Assembly (NCBI RefSeq): GCF_051860475.1
Contig: NZ_JBHYDW010000001.1
Location: 1 to 64,000, forward strand
Direction of reading: 5' to 3'
Length of the DNA: 64,000 nt
Origin: Elioraea sp051860475
GTDB lineage: Bacteria; Pseudomonadota; Alphaproteobacteria; Acetobacterales; Acetobacteraceae
Shown: one piece after another, positions 43,667 to 52,275 of the stretch
Position numbering within the stretch: the first letter of the stretch is position 1
Layout of the letters: each line of letters opens with the position of its first letter
The notes under the pieces: model-generated
What the model was told of the DNA's origin: nothing
The model's input: the letters and a program-made list of their open reading frames with translations, nothing else
Database searches by the model: none
Position numbers and translations under genes: made by a program

Positions 43667-44878
43667 TCAGGCCGCCGGGAAGACCGGCTGCGCGTCGGCG
43701 AACTCGCGCGGGAAGATCAGCTTGATGTCGCCGCCCTGCACCTGCGTGTTCACCGGCCGCGCGCCCATGTTCTGGCCGTTCTCGAACTTGGTCGGGCCGT
43801 AGGGCATGATGTGGTCGGCGAAGCTGGAGGCGGCGAGCGCCTCGGTGATCCTCGCCCGGTCGGTCGAACCCGCGCGCTCGATCGCGTCCGCGAGCAGCCG
43901 GACGCAGGAGTAGTTCAGCGGAATGTTGTAGAGCCAGAACCGTCCCGTGGCCTCGGCGGCGGCGCGCACCTCGGCAGACTTCGGTTTGCGCGGATCGGCC
44001 CAATGGTTGCAGTCCATGATGTTGTTCGCCGCGTCCGGGAATTCGCGCACGAAGCGGAAGTTCGACGCCGCGCCGTTCAGCACTGCGTAGACGCCGACCT
44101 TCGGGCGGATGCGCTGCTGCTGCATGGTGCGCGCGAGCAGCACGAACTCGCCGTAGTAGGAGGAGGGAATGATGAGGTCGGGGGCGAGCGCGCGGATGCG
44201 CAGCGCCACGTTCGACATGTCGCGCGAGGGTGTGGGGTGCGCGATCGTCTCCAGCACGCGGAAGCCACGCTCGGGCAGCTGGGTGTTGAGCAGCCGCGCC
44301 ATGCCGGAGCCGAACAGCCCGTCCTCGTGCACGATCACGGCGGTCTGCGCGGGCTTGCCGGCCGCCTCGTTGATCGCGACCAGGTTGTCCAGTGCGGTCT
44401 TGGTCACCGTGCCGAAGCCGGGGGCGAAGCGGAAGGTGTTCTTCAACCCGCGCGTGACGATCTGGTCGGACACGCCGACATCGACGATGTAGGGAATGTC
44501 GTAGCGCGACGCCGCCTGGGTGGTGGCGAGGCAGATCGGCGAGGCGAAGCCGCCGACGATCGCCGCCACCCCCTCACCCTGCATGCGCTCGACCTCGGCG
44601 ACACCGCCTTCGGGGTTCGAGCGCGCGTCGCCGAACACCATCTGGATCTGCGCGCCGCCGAGCGCCTTGATGCCACCCCCGCGATTGATCTCGTTGATCG
44701 CGATCTCGGCACCGAGCCGCCCGTGCTCGCCGTCCTGGGCGAGCGCACCGGTGACCGGCTGGATGATCCCGATCTTCACCGCCGCCGGTTGTGCGCGCAC
44801 ATGCGGCGCCGCGAGCGGCAGCGCGGCGGAGGCGGCGAGCAGGCTGCGCCGGCGGATGCCGGCCATGGTCTTCGTCAT
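43667..44878 (-). CDS. Branched-chain amino acid-type ABC receptor (Peripla_BP_6)
   Basis: A 403-residue periplasmic receptor. The signal peptide holds a twin-arginine-like GIRRRSLLAASAALPLA. The mature start is KIGIIQPVTGALAQDGEHG, with GGFASPICLATTQAASRYDI in the ligand-binding region. ATG 44878 has GGGAGAGG upstream. Together with livH and livM it forms a HAAT-type uptake unit for amino acids, amides or aromatic acids. The ligand is unknown. Confidence 0.93.
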   Translation of the reverse strand: MTKTMAGIRRRSLLAASAALPLAAPHVRAQPAAVKIGIIQPVTGALAQDGEHGRLGAEIAINEINRGGGIKALGGAQIQMVFGDARSNPEGGVAEVERMQGEGVAAIVGGFASPICLATTQAASRYDIPYIVDVGVSDQIVTRGLKNTFRFAPGFGTVTKTALDNLVAINEAAGKPAQTAVIVHEDGLFGSGMARLLNTQLPERGFRVLETIAHPTPSRDMSNVALRIRALAPDLIIPSSYYGEFVLLARTMQQQRIRPKVGVYAVLNGAASNFRFVREFPDAANNIMDCNHWADPRKPKSAEVRAAAEATGRFWLYNIPLNYSCVRLLADAIERAGSTDRARITEALAASSFADHIMPYGPTKFENGQNMGARPVNTQVQGGDIKLIFPREFADAQPVFPAA

Positions 44879-44944
44879 GTCTTGGGCCTCTCCCAGATGA
44901 GCCATGGACTATTTAGGCCGCGCCGGGCCGGTGGGGAACACCCC

Positions 44945-45709
44945 TCAGGCCCTCGCCGTGCGGCGGTGCAGGGCGCGGTCGATCTTCAGCAGGATCGCGC
45001 TGACGGTGGCGGCGAATACCGCGAGCAGGAAGGCCGCCGCCATGATGGTCGGCACGTCGTTGAGCCCGATCGCGTTGATCAGCACGAAGCCGACGCCGCG
45101 CTGCGAGGCGAACATCTCGCCGATCAGCACGCCGAGCAGCGTCAGCGCGAAGCCGACGCGCTGTCCGGAGACGATCTCCGGCAGGGCGGCCGGCAGCCAG
45201 ACCGTGAAGAAGGCCTGCCAGGGCGTCAGCCGCAGCGTGCGCGCGACCTTGAGATAGACCGGGCGGATCGTGCGCACGGCATTCAGCGTGAAGATGGTGA
45301 CCGGGATGATCCCGTGGATCGCGCCGAACGCAACCTTCGCGGGAAGTCCCAGCCCGAAGATCAGCAGGATCACCGGATAGAGCGTGATCTTCGGCAGCGC
45401 ATAGAGGGCCACCAGGATCGGCTCGGCCACCTGGCCCGCGAGCCTTCGCACGCCGAGCCAAGTGCCGAGGCCCAGTCCGCCGAGTGCCGCGAGCAGCAGC
45501 GCGTAGCCGAGCGCGGTCAGGCTTTCGGTGATGTGGCCGTGGAAGCGCCGGCTCTCGAGCAGTTCGCCCGCACGCGCGAGCGTCTCGGCCGGGCCGGTGA
45601 GCGCTTCCTCGCCTGCCCAGCGGGAGAGCAGCCACCACAGCAGTACAAGCCCCGCCAGCAGGGCGAGGCTATCGCCGTAGCGCTTCCAGGCCGGCGCGCG
45701 CTCGGTCAT
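44945..45709 (-). CDS. Nitrate/sulfonate/taurine-type ABC transporter permease (second subunit)
   Basis: A 254-residue BPD_transp_1 permease with about six helices and the EAA-like loop VARTLRLTPWQAFFTVWLPA. It resembles SsuC/TauC. ATG 45709 overlaps the stop of the other permease (ATGA). Two different permease genes suggest a heterodimeric channel rather than the usual SsuC homodimer. It is the last gene of the SBP-ATPase-permease-permease unit. Confidence 0.92.
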   Translation of the reverse strand: MTERAPAWKRYGDSLALLAGLVLLWWLLSRWAGEEALTGPAETLARAGELLESRRFHGHITESLTALGYALLLAALGGLGLGTWLGVRRLAGQVAEPILVALYALPKITLYPVILLIFGLGLPAKVAFGAIHGIIPVTIFTLNAVRTIRPVYLKVARTLRLTPWQAFFTVWLPAALPEIVSGQRVGFALTLLGVLIGEMFASQRGVGFVLINAIGLNDVPTIMAAAFLLAVFAATVSAILLKIDRALHRRTARA

Positions 45710-46457
45710 CGCGCAAGGCCCCGGCGGCGCAGCATGCGCTGCTCGATCGTGTGCAGCACCATGTTCACCGCCGTGACGCTGACCAGGATGAACAGCATCA
45801 GCGCATACATCTTCGGCGTGTCAAAGTTGTTGTAGGCGTAGGAGATCGCGAAGCCGAGCCCCGCACCGGAGAGGATGAACTCCGAGGCGATCACGCCGAT
45901 GAAGGAGTAGGCGACCGCGAGCTTTATGCCGGTGAACAGATATGGCGTGGCGGCCGGGAACTTGATCAGCAGCGCGATCGACACGGGGTCCATGCGCGAG
46001 AGCCGCGCCACCTTCAGCGCGACACGCGGCACGCGGTCGAGCCCGTTCAGGGTCGCGATGATCATCGCCACCACGCCGAACAGGAAGCCGATCACGATGA
46101 TCGGCAGGTCGGACATGCCGAAGATCACGATCAGCAGCGGGTAGAATACGAAAAACGGCACCGCGTAGTAGGTCGCGAGCAGCGGATCGAGCGCGCGGCG
46201 GAGCCGCGGTGCGGCGTGGATCAGCAGGCCGAGCACAAAGCCGCCGGCGACCGACAGCACGAAGGCGGCGGCAACGTTCGAGAGCGTCTTGACGATGTCG
46301 GGCATGATCTCGCCCGAGGCGATCAGACCCCAGAGGGCGCCGGCCATCGCGGTCGGCGGGATGATGGTGTGCCGGCTGACCAGCCCCGCCTGGGTGACGA
46401 GTTCCAGTGCCGCGATCGCGCCGAGCACGATTGCGATGCGGATCCAGCCGGCGCGGG

Positions 46458-46461
<4 letters not shown>
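45706..46461 (-). CDS. Nitrate/sulfonate/taurine-type ABC transporter permease (first subunit)
   Basis: A 251-residue BPD_transp_1 permease. Helices lie at about 8-25, 60-85, 95-130, 180-205 and 215-240. The cytoplasmic coupling loop ALKVARLSRMDPVSIALLIK is followed by PAATPYLFTGIKLA. ATG 46461 overlaps the ATPase stop (ATGA) and its stop overlaps the next permease, so the three are tightly coupled. Confidence 0.92.
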
Positions 46462-47279
<818 letters not shown>

Positions 47280-47290
47280 CGTCGCGACCG

Positions 47291-48277
47291 TCAACCCGTC
47301 GCCTGAAGGTCGGGTGGCAGGAAGCTGCGATCGACCAGCGGTGTCCAATCGATCGGCCCGTCCACCTCGCCGATGATGCGCAGGCCCTCGACCATGTTGT
47401 CGAGTGCCTTGGTGTCGATGTTGCCGCGGCTCCAGTAGCCGACATCGACCATGTTCTTCACCGCGCGCACGCCGAGCTCGCGCGGCAGTTCGTAGGCCTC
47501 GGCGAAGAGCTTCCCGCCCTCCTCGGGATTGGCGTAGAGGAAGTCGACCCCCTTGCGACGCCCGGCGATGATCGCGCGGAGCTTGTCGGGCTGCTCGCGG
47601 ATGAACTGCGTCGTCGTGATGCCGACGGTCTGCGTCATCGGCGGCAGCACGTCCTTGACGAAGAACAGCGGCCGCCAGCGCGCATGATCGCGCGCCCAGA
47701 TCGGGTCCATGATCGGTGCGGCCTGCACGCCGCCCTGGCGCAGCGCGGTGAGCCCGGCGCCGATGCCACCGGTGCTGATGCGCTCGACCTTGTTCAGGTC
47801 CACGCCCGAGGCCGTGAGCGACATGATCACCAGCATCTCGGTGACCGATTTCGGGCTGGTGTAGGCGATCCTCTGGCCCTCGAGATCCTTGATCGTGCGG
47901 ATCGGGCTGTCGGGCGTGGTGACCCAGAGGATGTCGGCGACCGTTGCGGCGCCGGCATTGACGATCTTGATGTCGAGACCCTCGCGCGCCGCGGCGACGG
48001 CGGCGGCGAGCGACACCTCGCCATAGGGCAGGCCGCCGGCGAGCACGTTGCGCACGGTGGTGCCGCCGCCCTTGCTGGTCAGGATGCCGGTGATGTTGAC
48101 GCCGGCTTCGCGGAAGAAGCCCTTCTCCATCGAGACCGCATAGGGCGCGCCGTACATCAGCACGCCCCAGTGGGTGACGGAGATCTCCTCGCCGCGGCCC
48201 TGGGCGGCGACGGGCAGGGCAAGGGGTGCGAGGGCCGCGCCGGCGACCAGGCCGCGGCGTCCGATCGTGATGCTCAT
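47291..48277 (-). CDS. NMT1/THI5-like ABC transporter substrate-binding protein
   Basis: A 328-residue receptor with a twin-arginine-like signal (TIGRRGLVAGAALAPLALPV, cut near AAQ). SVTHWGVLMYGAPYAVSMEK and GFFREAGVNITGI are typical of the NMT1/SsuA/TauA group. GGAGG precedes ATG 48277. It leads the four-gene importer. Substrate candidates are sulfonates, nitrate or pyrimidine-like molecules; none can be chosen. Confidence 0.92.
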   Translation of the reverse strand: MSITIGRRGLVAGAALAPLALPVAAQGRGEEISVTHWGVLMYGAPYAVSMEKGFFREAGVNITGILTSKGGGTTVRNVLAGGLPYGEVSLAAAVAAAREGLDIKIVNAGAATVADILWVTTPDSPIRTIKDLEGQRIAYTSPKSVTEMLVIMSLTASGVDLNKVERISTGGIGAGLTALRQGGVQAAPIMDPIWARDHARWRPLFFVKDVLPPMTQTVGITTTQFIREQPDKLRAIIAGRRKGVDFLYANPEEGGKLFAEAYELPRELGVRAVKNMVDVGYWSRGNIDTKALDNMVEGLRIIGEVDGPIDWTPLVDRSFLPPDLQATG

Positions 48278-48361
48278 CAGGTCCTCCCTTCGGCCGTGCG
48301 CTGCATGCCGGCCCTGGCCGCTACAGGTAGGGCGGGTCGCACGGCAGGGCAAGCGCGTGGC

Positions 48362-49366
48362 TCAGTCGGGAAGCCGCACCAGCAGCTTGCCGAAATTCCT
48401 TCCTTGCAGCAGGCCGATGAAGGCTGACGGGGCCGCGTCGAGCCCCTCGACCACATCCTCGCGGTACTTGAGCCGCCCGTCGCGCAGCATGGGTGCGGCA
48501 AGCGCGCGCCACTCGCCCAGCCGCTGCCACTGGTCGGAGACGATGAAGCCCTGGATGCGCAGGCGCTTGCGCACGACGGGGCCGAGATTGGGTCCCGCCA
48601 GCGGATCGGCGTCGTTGTACTGCGCGATCATCCCGCACATCACCATGCGGCCGAAATCGTTCAGGCGCGGGAACACCGCCGCCTGCAAGGCACCGCCGAC
48701 ATTCTCCCAGTAGACGTCGATGCCGTTCGGGCAGGCGCGGTCGAGCGACCCGGCCAGATCGCCGGCACGGTGATCGATGCAGGCATCGAAGCCGAGCGTC
48801 TCGGTGACGAAGCGGCACTTCTCGGCGCCGCCCGCGACGCCGACCACGCGGCTTCCGGCGAGCCTGGCGATCTGCCCGGCAACCGCGCCCACCGCGCCGG
48901 ACGCCGCCGAGATCACCACCGTCTCCCCCGCCTTGGGCTGGCCGATGTCGCTCATCCCGACATGCGCTGTCAGCCCCGGCATGCCGAGCACACCGAGCGC
49001 GGTGGAAATCGGCGCCTCGGCCGGATCGAGCTTGAGCAGCTGCTTGCCCGGCATGACCGAATGCGTCTGCCAGCCGAATCCGCCGAGCGCGATGTCGCCG
49101 GGCGCGAAACGCGCGTCGCGCGAGGCGAGGACGCGCCCGACCGTGCGGCACTCGACGACGCCGCCGATCGGCACCGGAGCGGCGTAGGACTTCGCCTCCG
49201 AGAGCCGGCCGCGCTGATACGGATCGAGCGAGAGGTAGAGATGCTTCAGCACCACCTCGCCCGCGCCCGGTTCGGGCACGGGGACATCCTCGAAGGTGAA
49301 GTCGTCCGGCGTCGGCATGCCGACCGGTCGGCGCTTCAGCACGATGCGGCGGTTCGTTTCAGTCAT
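48362..49366 (-). CDS. NADP-dependent medium-chain oxidoreductase (CurA/leukotriene B4 reductase-like)
   Basis: A 334-residue zinc-free MDR enzyme. The N-terminal GroES-like domain has LYLSLDPYQRGRLSEAKSYA, and the Rossmann loop SAASGAVGAVAGQIARLAGS is near 152-171. YWENVGG and MIAQYN are typical of enone/alkenal reductases such as CurA. It reduces alpha,beta-double bonds with NADPH. GGAGG precedes ATG 49366. It stands upstream of the ABC operon, separated by 84 bases. Confidence 0.92.
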   Translation of the reverse strand: MTETNRRIVLKRRPVGMPTPDDFTFEDVPVPEPGAGEVVLKHLYLSLDPYQRGRLSEAKSYAAPVPIGGVVECRTVGRVLASRDARFAPGDIALGGFGWQTHSVMPGKQLLKLDPAEAPISTALGVLGMPGLTAHVGMSDIGQPKAGETVVISAASGAVGAVAGQIARLAGSRVVGVAGGAEKCRFVTETLGFDACIDHRAGDLAGSLDRACPNGIDVYWENVGGALQAAVFPRLNDFGRMVMCGMIAQYNDADPLAGPNLGPVVRKRLRIQGFIVSDQWQRLGEWRALAAPMLRDGRLKYREDVVEGLDAAPSAFIGLLQGRNFGKLLVRLPD

Positions 49367-49424
49367 GCGTCCTCCTTCGGATCGACCGGTGCGGTCCGGA
49401 CTCTGTGCGGCCGGGTGGTTGGCC

Positions 49425-49883
49425 TCATTGGAACGACGTGTCGTAGAGCAACGCGTCGAGCCCGGCGAGGACCGAGACCACGACACCGATCAACCCCGCC
49501 AGCTTCAGCACGACGCCGAGCGCGGTGCCCAACACGCTGTCAGCCGTCCCCTCCCTCCCCGGATGTGGGGTGCCATAGACGATGCCGCCGATCACCCGAC
49601 CGACGACGTAGGGTGCCATGCCCGTCAGCCGGCTTCCCCAGATCACCATCGCGACCGAGGCGCAGAGGACCACAACAGCGGTGCCCCACCCTTGCGCGCG
49701 GATCAACTGGTAGAGGGCGACGAGCAGATGCCAGGACTGCACCACAGCCCACCAGACGCCAAGGATGATCGTCCGGAACACGACCTCGAGGTGGAGCTCC
49801 TCGTAGAGCAGCACGAGCACGGTCCAGAACTGGACGAGCAGCCACCAGATGGAGCTGAGAATGGCCAGGATGATGTCGTCCAT
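49425..49883 (-). CDS. Uncharacterised small membrane protein
   Basis: A 152-residue protein of unknown function, rich in Trp, Leu and Val. It has four hydrophobic helices (about 4-25, 35-62, 65-85, 120-145), with a polar GTPHPGREGTADS loop between the third and fourth. GGGGAGGGA lies upstream of ATG 49883. No motif links it to its neighbours. Codon use and the clear ribosome-binding site support a real gene. Confidence 0.7.
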   Translation of the reverse strand: MDDIILAILSSIWWLLVQFWTVLVLLYEELHLEVVFRTIILGVWWAVVQSWHLLVALYQLIRAQGWGTAVVVLCASVAMVIWGSRLTGMAPYVVGRVIGGIVYGTPHPGREGTADSVLGTALGVVLKLAGLIGVVVSVLAGLDALLYDTSFQ

Positions 49884-49986
49884 CGGGCGGCAGTCCCTCC
49901 CCTCGTGTCCAGATCCGATCTGCGCCGCGCGCAGCTCAACCAGGCCAGGCTGTCCCGATCGGATCCAGCACCGTGGCCGGTCTCGG

Positions 49987-50916
49987 TCACGTGCTCGTCG
50001 TCATGGCAAGCTCGACCGCGATCAGGTCGAGTGCGGCGAAGCCGACGGACTTGAACACGGTGATGTCGTCAGGGCGGCGCGGCGGCGGGCCGTCGCGCAC
50101 CAGCTCGGCGAGGTCGGCGACGATGGCCTGCTCGCCGATCAATCCTGCCTTGATCGCCTGCGCGACCTCGCCACCCTTCACCAGGGCCGATGCGCGGTCG
50201 TCGGCGAACACCCGCGCGCGCGGCATCAGCGCGGGCTCGGCCTCGGCCATCGCGGGGGTGAAGGCGCCGACCAGCGAAAGATGGGTGCCCGAACGCACCG
50301 CATCGGCGGGGATGATCGGCGCGGCCGCGGTGGTGGCGGCGACGATCGTGTCGGCCTCGGCGATCGCCGCGTCGAGATCGGGCGCGGTGGCGGCGTCGAT
50401 GCCCTCCGCGCGCAGACCCGCGGCCAGAAGCTCGGCCTTCGCGGGCGTGCGGCCCCACACCAGCACGCGCTTCAGGGTCGGCTGGGCGGCGAGATGCGCG
50501 CGCGCGAGCGCCGGTGCGAGCGCGCCAGTGCCGATCACCAACAGCGTCGCGCAGTCGGGGCGGGCGAGCAGAGCCGCGCCGAGCGCCGAGGCCGCCGCCG
50601 TGCGCCGCACCGTCAGCACCACGCCGTCAAGGATCGCGCGCAGCCGCCCGTCGCGCTGGTCGAACACGGTCACACTCGCATCGAGCGCCGGCCGGCCGGC
50701 TTCGGCGTTGCGCGGATAGACGGTGACGAGCTTCACCACCATCAGGCCGCTCTCGCGCCATGCGGGCATCAAGAGCAGCGCATCGCCTTGCCCGGTGGGA
50801 TCGAGGATGAGCCGCGGCGGCGAGGCAAGCTTCTCGGCGAGGCGATCGCGGAGCGCCGCGATCAGCGCGGGATACGGCGTGAGGCGCTGCAGCGTGGGTC
50901 CGTCGATGACGCGCAT
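49987..50916 (-). CDS. Ornithine cyclodeaminase / mu-crystallin family protein
   Basis: A 309-residue OCD-like protein. LMVVKLVTVYPRNAEAGRPA carries the substrate-contact lysine. The Rossmann fold begins near 121 (ATLLVIGTGALAPALARAH), with TIVAATTAAAPII and HLSLVGAFTPAMAE following. The family includes ornithine cyclodeaminase, alanine dehydrogenase and ketimine reductases, so the reaction is uncertain. It is divergent from an FAD-dependent amino-acid-oxidase-like gene, hinting at shared amino acid or imino acid metabolism. ATG 50916 is chosen as the start that removes an Arg-rich extension. Confidence 0.88.
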   Translation of the reverse strand: MRVIDGPTLQRLTPYPALIAALRDRLAEKLASPPRLILDPTGQGDALLLMPAWRESGLMVVKLVTVYPRNAEAGRPALDASVTVFDQRDGRLRAILDGVVLTVRRTAAASALGAALLARPDCATLLVIGTGALAPALARAHLAAQPTLKRVLVWGRTPAKAELLAAGLRAEGIDAATAPDLDAAIAEADTIVAATTAAAPIIPADAVRSGTHLSLVGAFTPAMAEAEPALMPRARVFADDRASALVKGGEVAQAIKAGLIGEQAIVADLAELVRDGPPPRRPDDITVFKSVGFAALDLIAVELAMTTST

Positions 50917-50972
50917 CGGCGCAGGATGCGCGGCGGCTTCCCGACCGTCCACCCGCGCGGCAGAGTGCCCCC

Positions 50973-52139
50973 ATGAGCGGGCGGTTCGACGTGGTGATCG
51001 TGGGTGGGGCGGCCATGGGCGCCTCGGCCGCCTGGCATCTCGCCTGCGATCTCGGCTTCGCCGGCCGCGTGCTGGTGCTCGAGAAGGACCCGTCCTACGC
51101 GCGCGCCGCAACCGCGCTGTCCGCCAGTTCGATCCGGCGGCAGTTCTCCACCGCGATCAACGTCCGCGTCTCGGGCTACGGCGTCGCGGTGCTGCGCGAG
51201 GCGCCGGCGCGGCTGGGGATCGATGCGTCGTTCCGCGAGGGTGGCTATCTGTTCCTGGCGAGCGAGGCGGGGCGGGAGACGCTGGCGGCGAACCACGCGG
51301 TGCAACGCGCGGAGGGCGCCGACGTGGTGTGGCTCGACCCGCCGGCGCTGCGCGCACGGTTCCCCTGGCTGGAGACGGAGGGCCTTGTCGCCGGCACCTG
51401 GGGGCGAACCGGGGAAGGTTGGTTCGACGGCTTCGGCGTGATGCAGGCGATGCGCCGGGCCTCGCGCGCGGCGGGGGTGGTGTGGCGCACGGCGGCGGTG
51501 ACAGCGATCGACGCGCCGGGCGGCCGCGCAACCGGCGTGCGGCTGGCGGACGGCACCACGATCGAGGCCGGCACGGTGATCGTCACCGCGGGTACCGCCA
51601 CCGCCGACCTGCTGCGGCCCTTCACCGACCTGCCGGTGCGCCGGCGCAAGCGGCTGATCTTCTACATCCGCACGCCCGCCGCGCTGCCCGCGTGTCCGCT
51701 GCTGATCGACCCGACGGGCGTCTATATCCGCCCCGAGGGCGAGGGGTTCATCTGCGGCACCGCGCCGCCGCCAGAAGACGACCCGGACGTGGCCGAAGAC
51801 GATTTCGATGTCACGCCCGAGTTCTTCGAGGCGCGGGTCTGGCCGGTGCTCGCCGCGCGCATTCCGGCGCTGGAACAGCTGCGCATGGAGCGCGCCTGGG
51901 CGGGGCACTATGACCTGAACACCGCCGACCACAACGCGCTGGTCGGGCCCGTGCCGGGCGTGACGGGGCTGCTCGCGGCCTGCGGATTCTCGGGCCACGG
52001 CATTCAGCAGGCGCCGGCGATCGGGCGCGGGCTGGCGGAACTCGCCGCGCTCGGCCGGTACGTGGCGCTGGACCTCACGCCGCTCGCGCTCGGGCGGCTG
52101 GCCGAAGGGCGGCTGGTGCTGGAGCGCAACGTCGTCTGA
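50973..52139 (+). CDS. FAD-dependent oxidoreductase (D-amino acid oxidase/sarcosine oxidase-like)
   Basis: A 388-residue DAO-family flavoenzyme: dinucleotide loop DVVIVGGAAMGASAAWHLA (6-24), SSIRRQFS after the first strand, YLFLASEAG, and the C-terminal FAD motif ACGFSGHGIQQAPAIGRGLA. Similar proteins oxidise secondary or D-amino acids. It faces the OCD-like gene over 56 bases, so the two may act in sequence, with oxidation to an imine followed by ketimine reduction. That is an inference. A terminator hairpin lies between it and the convergent TRAP gene. Confidence 0.9.
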   Translation: MSGRFDVVIVGGAAMGASAAWHLACDLGFAGRVLVLEKDPSYARAATALSASSIRRQFSTAINVRVSGYGVAVLREAPARLGIDASFREGGYLFLASEAGRETLAANHAVQRAEGADVVWLDPPALRARFPWLETEGLVAGTWGRTGEGWFDGFGVMQAMRRASRAAGVVWRTAAVTAIDAPGGRATGVRLADGTTIEAGTVIVTAGTATADLLRPFTDLPVRRRKRLIFYIRTPAALPACPLLIDPTGVYIRPEGEGFICGTAPPPEDDPDVAEDDFDVTPEFFEARVWPVLAARIPALEQLRMERAWAGHYDLNTADHNALVGPVPGVTGLLAACGFSGHGIQQAPAIGRGLAELAALGRYVALDLTPLALGRLAEGRLVLERNVV

Positions 52140-52247
52140 GGCGGTCTGAAGGTCCGTCTCGGCTCTCATGGGGAACCCGCGGTGCGACGCAGGAGCAGCA
52201 TGACGCAAGCGGCCTCGCTCGGCCCAGGGCCGTTCGGGCGCCTGCCC

Positions 52248-52274
52248 GCACCCCTGTCCCATGGACAGGGGTGC
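52248..52274. terminator. Bidirectional terminator hairpin between convergent genes
   Basis: GCACCCCTGTCC and GGACAGGGGTGC form a perfect 12-bp stem around a CAT loop, one base from the TRAP permease stop and 109 bases after the oxidase stop. It can serve both strands. No T-tract on either side. Confidence 0.65.
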
Positions 52275-52275
52275 G

